Positions 18,771-27,348 of a stretch of 64,000 nucleotides of DNA are shown piece by piece. Both the position numbers and the translations under genes were made by a program. The stretch's first letter is position 1; each line of letters begins with the position of its first letter. The stretch spans positions 62,001 to 126,000 of the forward strand of contig NZ_JARHUF010000003.1 in NCBI RefSeq assembly GCF_029223195.1, read 5' to 3'. A model generated the notes under the pieces. The model worked only from the letters and a program-made list of their open reading frames with translations, had not been told where the DNA came from and did not search any database. The stretch comes from Vibrio sp. CAU 1672 (GTDB taxonomy: Bacteria; Pseudomonadota; Gammaproteobacteria; Enterobacterales; Vibrionaceae).

Positions 18771-19143
18771 CCTTTAATAAATACACCAGCGCCTGCCGTG
18801 CTTCCTACCAGCAACAGGCGCTTGAAAAGTTCCGCAAAAAATAATTTTTTTCTCTCTAAATCAGTTCTCTAGGTTAAGTCTCTGTTTTTTCTAAAAGTGC
18901 TCTATGACGGGCGATTCTTGACCGTGGCCACATATTTGATGATGCAAACAGTCGCGTCTATCTTGTCAACAAAGGCATCGACCGCGCCGCCTTCTCTCGT
19001 ATATGTATGGCTTTCGTTTTCGCTCCTGTAACCAGACGCTGAAAATGAAACTCAGCTAAATTAACGGCGCTGGATTTACACAGCCATTTTGAATGTCACA
19101 ACGCGTCAGTTAAGGGAAGCCATGTACAGAGGGGGTTACCTGA
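18771..19143. other. intergenic region
   Basis: About 370 bases. It contains an 8-bp inverted repeat AGCGCCTG / CAGGCGCT (18788-18822) without a T tract, probably a weak terminator of the aminotransferase, then A+T-rich sequence (about 18838-18900). The remainder should hold the promoter of the next gene; no ORF or RNA gene was recognised. Confidence 0.45.
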
Positions 19144-20100
19144 ATGAACAACCTAACCAAGACAGGATTTGCCATAACGTGCGTATGCGCGCTTTTATTC
19201 GTTAGTTCCACTCACTTCGCTCACGCCGGAGAAGGTCTGTCCGCCAATTGCAATGATATTCTGGCCGGTAACCGGACCGCTACCGCACAAAAGATGACGC
19301 TATTAACCGGTGAAAATATCGCACAAAGCAATCTCTCCACCGCCGTCATTCCCACTAAGGAGCATCCATTTGTCACCGACGCGTTGACAGCAGTTGCACA
19401 GCAGGTATCACCGCAAGGTGACCTCGCAAGCCGGCCACTGGCTGAAATCGATAACGTTCGCGCTGATTTAGAGCAAGCCGCCAAAGAGGTGTATAAACTC
19501 CAAGCAACCTACGAGGTGGTATTTTTTAGCCTGATGGATGGCCACTGCCAGTTTCCTTCACAGCAAAACACTCAGGACGCGAAAGTCGAGTTTGATCATC
19601 TGGAAGGCCTGACCGCTCATGCCATTCCCGCTTTATTGACCTTAGTTGAACAATCTCATCTTGCCGCTCTCATGGCCGCCGCACGCTACCAAGACAGTCA
19701 GGTTTTAGTGCAGATCGACAGTTTTGATGGTCACGACATCCGGTTATCAGTCACGAACTTAACCGACCAAGTAACACTGCAGCCGCACTTTAACCTTTTT
19801 CGGGCGCGGCAAGGACAAGACGGAAAGATCGACTATGAATCAACCTCTTTGCTGACACTAACCGATCAAACTGGCCAAGAGCTGGATACGCAAAGTATTG
19901 CCGAGCTTAACGGTGACAAGCCGATTTCAGCCGACATTGCGCCTGGCGAAACTCGTCAGTTCATCACCACAGTGGTCACTCCCGTTGCCCCGCCGTCACT
20001 GCTGAATCTGAGTTTCCCAGCCAACGCACTCAATACTCCAGACGGGTTTACTTTGACTTTCTCTGACCCAAGAAGGATAACCACGGCTACGGTCAAATGA
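19144..20100 (+). CDS. secreted protein of unknown function
   Basis: A 318-residue protein I do not recognise. It has a clear signal peptide (charged start, hydrophobic core AITCVCALLFVSS, cleavage after AHA near residue 28) and two cysteines in the mature part (C-x in SANCND and DGHCQF), which may form one disulfide. The middle is largely helical; the C-terminal 130 residues are Thr/Ser-rich and strand-like (DIRLSVTNLTDQVTLQPHF, then LTLTDQTGQ), resembling an Ig-like fold. Predicted periplasmic or secreted. A purine-rich patch (AGAGGGGG) lies about 9 bases upstream of the ATG. It stands alone. Confidence 0.75.
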   Translation: MNNLTKTGFAITCVCALLFVSSTHFAHAGEGLSANCNDILAGNRTATAQKMTLLTGENIAQSNLSTAVIPTKEHPFVTDALTAVAQQVSPQGDLASRPLAEIDNVRADLEQAAKEVYKLQATYEVVFFSLMDGHCQFPSQQNTQDAKVEFDHLEGLTAHAIPALLTLVEQSHLAALMAAARYQDSQVLVQIDSFDGHDIRLSVTNLTDQVTLQPHFNLFRARQGQDGKIDYESTSLLTLTDQTGQELDTQSIAELNGDKPISADIAPGETRQFITTVVTPVAPPSLLNLSFPANALNTPDGFTLTFSDPRRITTATVK

Positions 20101-20222
20101 TGCGCCAGCAGGCCCGCCTAATGCCTGCTCTCTTCACTCAAATTTGCGACAGGCATTAGTATTCGATGAACTTCTGAGGTAAAACAATCAGATAGTTTAA
20201 AGTGAGGGAGAGGGAGCTGGCA

Positions 20223-20927
20223 TTGGCTACGAAAAACAAACTGGTCCGCTATACATCGATTGAAGCCCAACGCGTATTCGCCAAAGAGGAAGAGCTACTG
20301 CGGCTGGTGAAGGCCAACGACTTAGCCGAGGCACTGCTACTCTGGCAAGTAAAGAGCCCGACCTTAATCCTGCCGGCCGGGAAAAAATGGCCGGTCTCAG
20401 CCATGCTGACAGAAAAGCTGCGGGAAAGTGGCTGGCAGCTGTTCAGCCGCAAAACCGGCGGCGCGCCGGTGCCACAGGTTCCGGGGATCATCAACCTCTC
20501 TCACATCTACCATTGGCCTGCACACCAGCCTTACGACATCAAACAGGCCTACCTCAGGTTGTGCAAAACATTAGACACTTTTTTCGCCCGGCTGGGGGTG
20601 AACGTCGATGTACACGGCACACCGGGGTCATACTGCGACGGGGAATACAACCTCAATATTAACCAACAAAAAGTGGTCGGTACCGCGCAGCGGGTGTTAC
20701 TTAAACCAGACGCTGGCCGGGTGGTACTGGCACAAGCCTGTATCCTGATTGATGCCGATGTCGATGAAATTGTCAAACCGGTCCAGCTGTGCAATCGTAT
20801 CTGCCAGCGAGACGAGGAAATTAAACCCGGGGTTCACACTCCACTGTTTGCGCATATTGCCTCGCGGCCGGGTATCGACGCCCTATACCAGCAACTGACC
20901 CAGGCGTTTCTCGACGCCGAACGATAA
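20223..20927 (+). CDS. lipoate-protein ligase A family protein (BPL/LplA/LplB domain)
   Basis: About 234 residues with the core of the biotin/lipoate ligase fold: RKTGGAPVPQVPGIINLSHI (nucleotide/acyl binding, usually R-R-x-GGG), then HGTPGSYCDGEYNLNI and VVGTAQR, typical of lipoate ligases and octanoyltransferases. The usual first Arg-Arg-Ser-Gly-Gly is changed to Arg-Lys-Thr-Gly-Gly. It probably attaches or transfers lipoyl/octanoyl groups, but its carrier protein is unknown. The likely start is TTG at 20223 with AGGGAG six bases upstream; GTG at 20202 is the alternative. No lipA or lipB neighbours. Confidence 0.8.
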   Translation: MATKNKLVRYTSIEAQRVFAKEEELLRLVKANDLAEALLLWQVKSPTLILPAGKKWPVSAMLTEKLRESGWQLFSRKTGGAPVPQVPGIINLSHIYHWPAHQPYDIKQAYLRLCKTLDTFFARLGVNVDVHGTPGSYCDGEYNLNINQQKVVGTAQRVLLKPDAGRVVLAQACILIDADVDEIVKPVQLCNRICQRDEEIKPGVHTPLFAHIASRPGIDALYQQLTQAFLDAER

Positions 20928-21258
20928 CCTACGCCGGTCTTCCCCGCCCGAGACATCGGCAGTGGATGCTTGTCAATTAACCTAAAGCCACCTTAAAAGC
21001 TCAACTTAAGTTGAGGTGGCATCCTGTTGAGCCCTTTTTTATCCAACCCAAATGCCGGCCGCTTCGCGGGCCAAACGTCAAAGTGACTAGTGACTGCCTC
21101 TGCACAAAATTTCCCGCTTAAGCAGGCATCGACCTCCCGCTGGCGGCTCAAAATGCAATTATCGGTTGATGCAAACCCATAAAAGCCTCAGAATGGCGCA
21201 CTTTCGCTCGTCAACCACGTGCGAACCATTTATTTATCGACAATTGAGAATCATACAT
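20928..21258. other. intergenic region with palindrome and rhlE leader
   Basis: About 330 bases. It contains a perfect 16-bp palindrome (21000-21015) nested within an outer GCCACC / GGTGGC pair, followed by GCCC and six T at about 21030, which could terminate the lipoate-ligase-like gene. The rest is the rhlE leader; an in-frame extension to 21166 exists but no family similarity supports it. Confidence 0.5.
21000..21015. repeat. 16-bp perfect palindrome inside a hairpin
   Basis: CTCAACTTAAGTTGAG is its own reverse complement. With the flanking GCCACCTT and GAGGTGGC it can fold into a longer structure. Either an operator or part of the terminator. Confidence 0.6.
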
Positions 21259-22758
21259 ATGGGTTTTACCTCGTTAGGTCTTTCTGCTCCAATTCTTCAA
21301 GCCATTCAGGAGAAAGGTTACGACACCCCTTCCGCGATTCAGGCACAGGCCATTCCGGCCGTATTAGAAGGGAAAGACGTCATGGCAGCGGCTCAGACCG
21401 GAACAGGTAAAACCGCAGGCTTTACGCTGCCGATCCTTGAGCGCCTGTCGAACGGTCCGCGCGTGAAAGGCAATCACATTCGCGCTCTGATGCTAACCCC
21501 CACACGCGAACTCGCTGCGCAGGTCCAGGAAAACGTATTTGTTTACGGCCGCCACCTGCCGCTGACCAGCGCAGTGGTGTTTGGCGGGGTTAAGATCAAC
21601 CCGCAAATGCAACGTCTGCGTAAAGGTGCCGACGTACTGGTAGCGACGCCGGGCCGCCTGATGGATCTGTACCAGCAAAATGCCGTCAAGTTTGATCAAC
21701 TGGAAGTACTGGTGCTGGATGAAGCCGACCGGATGCTGGATATGGGCTTTATCCGTGACATCCGCAAAATTCTCGACTTACTGCCCAAGCAGCGCCAGAA
21801 CCTGCTGTTCTCGGCAACCTTCTCTGACGAGATCCGCCAACTGGCCAAAGGCCTGGTCAACAATCCGGTGGAAATCTCGGTCAACCCGGCCAACTCCACT
21901 GCCCGAACCGTTGAGCAATCGATCTACCCCTCAGACGTGAAGAAAAAACCGTCTATGCTGGCTAAGCTGATCAAAGATGGTGACTGGCGCCAGGTACTGG
22001 TATTTACCCGTACCAAGCACGGTGCCAACCGCCTGGCGAAATTTTTGATTGACCAGGGCCTGCCGGCCGCGGCTATCCATGGTAACAAGAGCCAGGGGGC
22101 CCGGACTAAAGCGCTGGCTGATTTCAAATCCGGTGAGGTACGGGTGCTGGTTGCCACCGACATCGCGGCGCGCGGGATCGACATCCCTCAGTTGCCACAG
22201 GTGGTCAACTTTGAACTGCCTAAAGTCGCCGAAGACTACGTTCACCGCATCGGTCGTACCGGCCGCGCCGGGGAAACCGGTAAAGCGATTTCGCTGGTTT
22301 GTGCGTTGGAAGCACCAGAACTGTTTGCGATTGAGCGTTTGATCCAGCAGTTGCTGCCGCGTGTAGTGCTGGAAGGCTTTACTCCGACCAATGTGGTACC
22401 TGAATCTAAGCTGGATACGCGCCCAATCAAGCCGAAAAAACCGAAGAAGCCGAAAAAGCCGAAAGCAGAAGGGGGCAACACTCAACAAACAGAGAAGAAA
22501 GCTTCAAACGGCGCAGCCAAACCCAAACGTCGCCCAAACCGCGGCCAGGGTGGTGCAAATCAGGGCAACGCCGACAAAACCAAACAGCGTGGTGAAAGTA
22601 AGTCAGGCACCGGCCGTAAGCCTGATGCCAGTAAAGGCGGTAACGGGGGCAAACCAGCCGCCAAGCGCAAACCTGGCGGCAACAACCCGGCAGGCAAAAA
22701 GCCAGCAGGCAAGAAACCAGCCAGCCAGCGCCGTCAGCCGCGCCCGCAAGCGGCCTGA
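21259..22758 (+). CDS. rhlE: DEAD-box ATP-dependent RNA helicase RhlE
   Basis: A 499-residue helicase. The Q motif begins [10 protein letters not shown]; motif [10 protein letters not shown] (residues 44-52), Ia [26 protein letters not shown], and the second RecA domain with RGIDIPQ and [10 protein letters not shown] are all present. After about residue 385 comes a long basic, low-complexity tail rich in Lys, Pro, Gly, Asn (four KKP-like steps, then [10 protein letters not shown] and repeated PAGKK), as in RhlE proteins, which aids RNA binding. RhlE remodels ribosome precursors and mRNA decay complexes and is often cold-related. The ATG at 21259 matches the family start. It precedes a cold-shock/RNase R block. 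Confidence 0.93.
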   Translation: MGFTSLGLSAPILQAIQEKGYDTPSAIQAQAIPAVLEGKDVMAAAQTGTGKTAGFTLPILERLSNGPRVKGNHIRALMLTPTRELAAQVQENVFVYGRHLPLTSAVVFGGVKINPQMQRLRKGADVLVATPGRLMDLYQQNAVKFDQLEVLVLDEADRMLDMGFIRDIRKILDLLPKQRQNLLFSATFSDEIRQLAKGLVNNPVEISVNPANSTARTVEQSIYPSDVKKKPSMLAKLIKDGDWRQVLVFTRTKHGANRLAKFLIDQGLPAAAIHGNKSQGARTKALADFKSGEVRVLVATDIAARGIDIPQLPQVVNFELPKVAEDYVHRIGRTGRAGETGKAISLVCALEAPELFAIERLIQQLLPRVVLEGFTPTNVVPESKLDTRPIKPKKPKKPKKPKAEGGNTQQTEKKASNGAAKPKRRPNRGQGGANQGNADKTKQRGESKSGTGRKPDASKGGNGGKPAAKRKPGGNNPAGKKPAGKKPASQRRQPRPQAA

Positions 22759-22784
22759 TCCCTCATCAGTTCGCTCGACATATT

Positions 22785-22817
22785 AACAAAGCCGCTGCTC
22801 ATCGCAGCGGCTTTGTT
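22785..22817 (+). terminator. Rho-independent terminator after rhlE
   Basis: Perfect 14-bp stem AACAAAGCCGCTGC / GCAGCGGCTTTGTT with a 5-base loop, 27 bases after the rhlE stop. The second arm contains TTTGTT. Confidence 0.85.
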
Positions 22818-23134
22818 GCGTAATTCGACAGAACTAAATCCAAAACTTACGATCTGATCGGTTACATCGACTAACTATCGTCATCTGATGCCAGAAACTC
22901 GTTACTTTGTTTGAATTTCATGCATCGCAGGTGCTGATTTATCTTTTCTCTAAATTAGGCAAAAAAGCCCTTCTGATAATAGAAAGGTAGTGTGAGATGA
23001 AGACCTTCTTCTATTTGGTATAGTTTTATTGATAATAAATTTAAGTAAAGATGGGGAACATGATAGTGATGCGGAAGTCGGTGACACTTACACACCACAA
23101 TCACTATAAGAATTAGATTTGATTCTTTATAAGA
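22818..23134. other. A+T-rich intergenic region
   Basis: About 320 bases downstream of the rhlE terminator. Strongly A+T-rich, with an 18-codon plus-strand frame behind GGGGAAC at about 23060 that resembles nothing known. It includes the 3' region of the next minus-strand gene. No function seen. Confidence 0.4.
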
Positions 23135-23338
23135 TTACTGATTCTGCTTAAAGAAACGTTCAGCACTGGCAAAAAGAGATTTGCAGAGATTTTTCTGCTT
23201 ATTATAATCCTCAGAACCTTCCTTCATTGAGTCTAGGGTCTCTTTGGCAGCATGGTATTCTTTAACCATCTGCTCAAACTTCACTTCATAGCCGCTTTTT
23301 TTGTATTTTTTTGGCGATTTATCTCGTTTTTTTCTCAT
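23135..23338 (-). CDS. small basic hypothetical protein (67 aa)
   Basis: A 67-residue, lysine-rich helical protein (MRKKRDKSPKKYKKSGYEV, then helix EQMVKEYHAAKETLDSM and NLCKSLFASAERFFKQN). I do not recognise a family. AGGAAC stands 5 bases before the ATG, and charged helices with phase suggest a true product rather than a chance ORF. It lies in the A+T-rich block with cold-shock genes and is transcribed away from them. The highly basic start may bind nucleic acid; that is inference. Confidence 0.65.
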   Translation of the reverse strand: MRKKRDKSPKKYKKSGYEVKFEQMVKEYHAAKETLDSMKEGSEDYNKQKNLCKSLFASAERFFKQNQ

Positions 23339-23507
23339 TCTTGTTCCTGTTTGAACATATTTGTCAAAATTATATGAAACATGCAGGCTATATTTTTATG
23401 TAATTTTCATATAAACAGCAGCCTAAAAGTGGCTTAAATAAGCCTGATTCAACATACTACTTTAGCACTCACTAACGAGATAAATAATATTTTCAAACGA
23501 TAATAAC

Positions 23508-23630
23508 TTATCTAAATGGCCAGTAAATTGCGACTAAAAGACCTTTTGCGCCATGTTCAGTTCTAAATGCTACTTTGTGACCTTCAGATAGGTTATTAAA
23601 ACTTTCTGAAGCTATTTTTTTGATAACTCG
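23508..23630 (-). pseudogene. relic of a cspA-family cold-shock gene (C-terminal half)
   Basis: On the minus strand an open frame ends at the TAA at 23508 and reads ASESFNNLSEGHKVAF, then EHGAKGLLVA. It aligns with the C-terminal half of the intact csp proteins in this window ([27 protein letters not shown]). The N-terminal half with the RNA-binding FGFI and FVHF motifs is missing; a stop (TAA at 23631-23633) lies just upstream in frame. The DNA further upstream (about 23690-23830) is homologous to the leader of the csp gene at 39178-39390, so the whole gene was once here and lost an internal segment. Confidence 0.8.
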
Positions 23631-23830
23631 TTAATAGTTAAAAACAAAACTGAGACTATTAAATGGAAGATAAAGAATAAGCTGCTATGGGAGTTGTATA
23701 ACGATATGACTCGAAAGAAAACTAAGAAGTGACTCGAACTGTATGTTTCATCAATAGCTCACGTTTCGGAGCTGAACTCACTATACACCCATTAAAATAA
23801 ATAGATAGACATTTTCCATTTTTTTCCATT
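23631..23830 (-). promoter_or_regulatory. relic csp promoter and cold-shock leader
   Basis: The minus-strand sequence shares a run of similarity with the leader of the csp gene at 39391-39600: a TATAGT-like -10 at 23780-23785, then the AGTTCAGCTC-like start of the transcript, then the segment before the gene with AGTC/TTCG-type motifs. Degenerate, without an intact gene behind it. Confidence 0.65.
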
Positions 23831-24095
23831 GGAGCAAAAGTTCGCTCTTTGTTTCATCCCGTTTTATAAAAAACAGAAAATAAATTAAGACTACAGGATC
23901 AATGAGTTACTTTTAATTACACGCAGAAATTTATAATTTACCACGTGGGATGGCTTTACAGGAACTAGAGCCATAAAGCATTCACCAACTAGAATTTGAC
24001 CTCTTGCATAGCACTCTCTATCGCAAAGGACTAATGCTTAAGGCACGCACAAAAAAAATAAAAAAGAAAAAGCTAGCGTTTATCAATTTTATCGG
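23831..24095. other. A+T-rich region upstream of csp
   Basis: About 265 bases between the relic leader and the csp promoter. Very A+T-rich with long A runs (about 24049-24072), which may act as an UP-element or curved DNA for the csp promoter. No gene seen. Confidence 0.4.
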
Positions 24096-24273
24096 TATAC
24101 TGCACATCAGCTCTTAAGAAAAGAGCTATTTAATTTTTTAAGATCAAATTTCTCTCAGTTCATCATCGATTTCCTCGTTTACGTTCCTGCGACAAAATAT
24201 ATATCTCTAAATCATATAATAGCGCTTATTAGCTACACACTTAATATTAAAATTATCCAATATAGAGGTATCT
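24096..24273 (+). promoter_or_regulatory. csp promoter and ~166-nt cold-shock leader
   Basis: TATACT at 24096-24101 is a good -10 box; transcription would start near 24108, giving a leader of about 166 bases. A hairpin AGCTCTT / AAGAGCT forms at its very start (about 24110-24129). The same TATACTGCAC plus TCAGCTCTTA element and the same final TAGAGGTATCT before ATG occur at the other csp gene, so sequence and spacing are conserved. In cspA such leaders refold on cold shock to expose the ribosome site (established for E. coli; inferred here). Confidence 0.75.
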
Positions 24274-24486
24274 ATGTCTAATAAATCAACTGGTTCAGTA
24301 AAATGGTTCAACGAAACTAAAGGTTTTGGTTTTATTTCTCCAGAAAATGGCGGGGAAGACTTGTTTGTTCATTTTCAATCAATTGTCTCAACTGGCTTCA
24401 AAACGCTATCTGAAGGCCAAAAAGTAACGTATGTTGTCGAACAAGGCAAAAAAGGTCTCCAAGCAGCCCAAGTCACTGTAATGTAA
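24274..24486 (+). CDS. CspA-family cold-shock protein
   Basis: A 70-residue cold-shock domain protein with RNP1 (KGFGFIS) and RNP2 (DLFVHF) motifs, which bind single-stranded RNA/DNA and melt secondary structure at low temperature. GAGG lies six bases before the ATG. It is a paralogue of the minus-strand csp gene at 39178-39390 (the two differ mainly in the C-terminal half). RNase R, another cold-related RNA factor, follows 281 bases downstream on the same strand. Confidence 0.95.
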   Translation: MSNKSTGSVKWFNETKGFGFISPENGGEDLFVHFQSIVSTGFKTLSEGQKVTYVVEQGKKGLQAAQVTVM

Positions 24487-24496
24487 TGAATTATGT

Positions 24497-24518
24497 GGCA
24501 TCAACATCCGTTGATGCC
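24497..24518 (+). terminator. hairpin after csp
   Basis: Perfect 9-bp stem GGCATCAAC / GTTGATGCC with a 4-base loop, followed by TCTTCCTATC. Ten bases after the csp stop; likely its terminator. Confidence 0.65.
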
Positions 24519-24767
24519 TCTTCCTATCATCGTAAGTCTTTCACCCAAACTTATATACCCAAGTTACTTGAACTTAAACCTTAAGCTTCAGCTTTTAACG
24601 CTAATAAACCTATCTAATAAGTCATTTCAGTATATACCTTTGGCAAAATGCCAATAAATAACCCCACATCAAAACTAATATGATTCATACGTGAATCATT
24701 TCGCCTAGTGCTTTATTTATATAAGTAAGTTTATACTAAAAGCGATTGGCGAATAAAAGAGAACAAA

Positions 24768-27005
24768 ATGAAATTAAACATATCCGCCCAATCAATAAAC
24801 CACACTACATATGAACATATTATTCCCAGCCGAGATTTTATTCTTAGCCTATTCGACAAAGTCAAAAACTACTTAAGCTATGAACAGATTTCTCATTCAT
24901 CTGGTTTGAATGAAAAACCTCAAAAAGACGCATTAAAAAAACGCTTAAGAGCAATGGAACGTGATGGTCAACTTATTTTCACCCGCCGAAAAGGCTACAA
25001 AAAAGTTGATCAATCAGCTTTAGTTACTGGAAAGATCTGTATCCATACGGACGGTTTTGGCTTTCTAACCTACGACAATAATGAGAAAGACCTTTTCTTA
25101 CCGAAACATCAACTGACTCATGCGTTCGATGGCGATATCGTACTGGTTTTGAAAGGCAGCTCTCAGCAACAAGGTCGCTCAAACCATCGCTTGATCAAGA
25201 TCGTGGAACGCAAAACGACTCATATAGTGGGTTTATTAAAAAGAAAAGGGACCAACTTCTATCTATTACCAGAAAACTCGAAACTGACTCAGACCATTCA
25301 AGTCACACCAAATGAACTTATTGCCAAAAATGTCGGTAAACTCGTTCATTGTAAAATCACTGCATATCCTGATCATAGACAATCGACCACTGTCGAGGTC
25401 TCTGAAGTATTAGGGCATCCTGGAGAAGCGGGCATCGAAGTCAAACTGGCGTTGCGTCGCCATGGCATCAATGACAAATGGGATAATCAAGTCCTTCATG
25501 CTGCTTCTGTCTTTGGCTCTCATGTAGAAGAAAAAGACAAAACATCACGAGTGGATTATCGAGATTTACCTTTCGTCACCATCGATGGTGATGATGCAAA
25601 AGACTTTGATGATGCCGTTTATGGGTATCAAATGGACAATGGTCAGTGGAAGCTGTTCGTCGCAATTGCTGACGTATCTCACTATGTTCAACCAAACGAT
25701 CACTTAGATCTTGAAGCACAGTCTCGTGCAACGTCCGTTTACTTCCCTGGATGCGTTGTACCAATGCTACCAGAGTCATTATCTAATGGTTTGTGTTCAC
25801 TTAATCCTAATGAAGACCGATTGGTGATGGTATGTGAGATGACCTTTGACGACGAAGGCAACATGCTAGATTCTGAGTTTTCTGAAGGGATCATTCACTC
25901 ACATGCACGATTAACTTATAACGAAGCTAACCGCATTGTTATGCAATCTACGGCGAAAACAAAATACCAAAGCAACAATCCCAACCACCATATCGCTCAG
26001 CATTTAGTGAATCTTCATCACTTATATTTGAACTTATCCGGTCAGCGTAAAGTCCGTGGAGCGATTGACTTTGACACACAAGAACTCGCTTTTACGTTAA
26101 ACAACAAAAAGAAGATTGCGTCAATCGTTCCTGTTGTTCGAAATGACGCTCACCGAATGATCGAAGAGTTTATGCTGTGCGCCAACGTTGCTACAGCGCA
26201 ATTCTTAGAGCAACATAAAATACCGAGCCTATACCGGGTGCACTCTGGCCCTCAAATGAAAAAGCTATCTACATTGAGACTGTTGCTTGCAGACAAAGGG
26301 CTGACGTTAGCGGGTGGTGATAAGCCGACTTCTCACGACTACAACTCGTTACTGGAACAAGTTCGAAATTTGGATGAGTGTGACATCATACGTACCTTAC
26401 TGCTGCGCTCTCAGAGCCAAGCGGAATATTCGCCTAAAAACATGGGGCACTTTGGTTTAGCGTATGATGCTTACTCACACTTTACATCTCCGATTCGTCG
26501 TTATCCTGACTTACTCGTTCATCGCGCTATTCGCACCAAACTTCGTGAGCAAAACACAGGCAAGCTACGTAGTCTGCTAATGAAACTCAACCCTATGCGT
26601 CAACTAGCAGGCGGGGCCAATCACTACCCTTACGACACAAAAGAAATTGAACAACTCAGTGCGCACTGTTCGCACCAATCTCGCCAAGCCGATGAAGTAA
26701 GTCGCGAGGTAGAGTCAGCACTGAAGTGTCATTATATGAAGCCATTTATCGGGCAACATTTCATGGGGACGGTTTCTGGAGTTACGCACTTTGGTGTATT
26801 TGTAGAACTAAAGGAAAACCGAATTGAAGGTCTCATACCTTTATCAAGTTTTCAGAATGGCGAGTTTGAATTTGATGCAATTAAACAAAAAATCTTCAGC
26901 CAAACCACAACTTTTACCTTAGGTACCAAAGTAAAAGCTTTCGTGAAAGAAGTCGATTCTAAGCAAAGAAAAATTATATTTAACTTAACAGAGCACATTG
27001 AATAG
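24768..27005 (+). CDS. RNase R family 3'-5' exoribonuclease
   Basis: A 745-residue RNB-family exoribonuclease: N-terminal helix-turn-helix-like part (about 20-80, with LRAMERDGQLIFTRRKGY), two cold-shock domains (about 85-200), the RNB catalytic domain with Asp273, Asp279, Asp281 and Asp282 in TIDGDDAKDFDDAVY, and a C-terminal S1 domain (about 660-740, with GVTHFGVFVELKENRIEGL). It ends HIE right after S1, so the Lys-rich tail typical of RNase R is absent. RNase R degrades structured RNA and is cold-inducible. The gene is more A+T-rich than its surroundings and lies behind a csp gene, so it may be a second, cold-dedicated copy. Confidence 0.9.
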   Translation: MKLNISAQSINHTTYEHIIPSRDFILSLFDKVKNYLSYEQISHSSGLNEKPQKDALKKRLRAMERDGQLIFTRRKGYKKVDQSALVTGKICIHTDGFGFLTYDNNEKDLFLPKHQLTHAFDGDIVLVLKGSSQQQGRSNHRLIKIVERKTTHIVGLLKRKGTNFYLLPENSKLTQTIQVTPNELIAKNVGKLVHCKITAYPDHRQSTTVEVSEVLGHPGEAGIEVKLALRRHGINDKWDNQVLHAASVFGSHVEEKDKTSRVDYRDLPFVTIDGDDAKDFDDAVYGYQMDNGQWKLFVAIADVSHYVQPNDHLDLEAQSRATSVYFPGCVVPMLPESLSNGLCSLNPNEDRLVMVCEMTFDDEGNMLDSEFSEGIIHSHARLTYNEANRIVMQSTAKTKYQSNNPNHHIAQHLVNLHHLYLNLSGQRKVRGAIDFDTQELAFTLNNKKKIASIVPVVRNDAHRMIEEFMLCANVATAQFLEQHKIPSLYRVHSGPQMKKLSTLRLLLADKGLTLAGGDKPTSHDYNSLLEQVRNLDECDIIRTLLLRSQSQAEYSPKNMGHFGLAYDAYSHFTSPIRRYPDLLVHRAIRTKLREQNTGKLRSLLMKLNPMRQLAGGANHYPYDTKEIEQLSAHCSHQSRQADEVSREVESALKCHYMKPFIGQHFMGTVSGVTHFGVFVELKENRIEGLIPLSSFQNGEFEFDAIKQKIFSQTTTFTLGTKVKAFVKEVDSKQRKIIFNLTEHIE

Positions 27006-27348
27006 TCACTAAACCAATAGACTCTTTTTCGCATAAGGAAAAGTCGGCCAAACCACTGTACTCAGAAGTAAGTACTAGCACTACTACAACTCGGAATGGG
27101 CAAATGTGAGCCAGTACGTTCTGGATTGACTCAGAAATGGACCGTCTCTTATATCGGGAAATCAATCTGGGCAGAAAAGAATCTGGCCCAGATCTAATCT
27201 GACAGGCACGAGTCTAAAAATGGGTAACTGGCAGATCAGGTCTAATTAGTCAATATTAGCCGGTGATACACCGCCTTAACCCAGTTACCAAGCTATCGGT
27301 TCTTATCAACTAGTCTATAGTTACCGTACACAGAGGCAGGAGGAACTT
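27006..27348. other. intergenic region
   Basis: About 340 bases. A 9-bp inverted repeat GGTAACTGG / CCAGTTACC at 27223-27231 and 27281-27289 stands 49 bases apart. A strong ribosome site (AGGAGGAAC) precedes the next gene. No terminator of the RNase gene is obvious, and no ORF is convincing. Confidence 0.45.

Noticed and set aside
21166..21258. N-terminal extension of RhlE (31 codons)
   Set aside because: The conserved Q-motif region starts at the ATG at 21259; the extension has no similarity to the family and no better ribosome site.
27223..27289. 9-bp inverted repeat as a recombination or attachment site
   Set aside because: Short, widely spaced, no integrase or duplicated flanks; compatible with chance.
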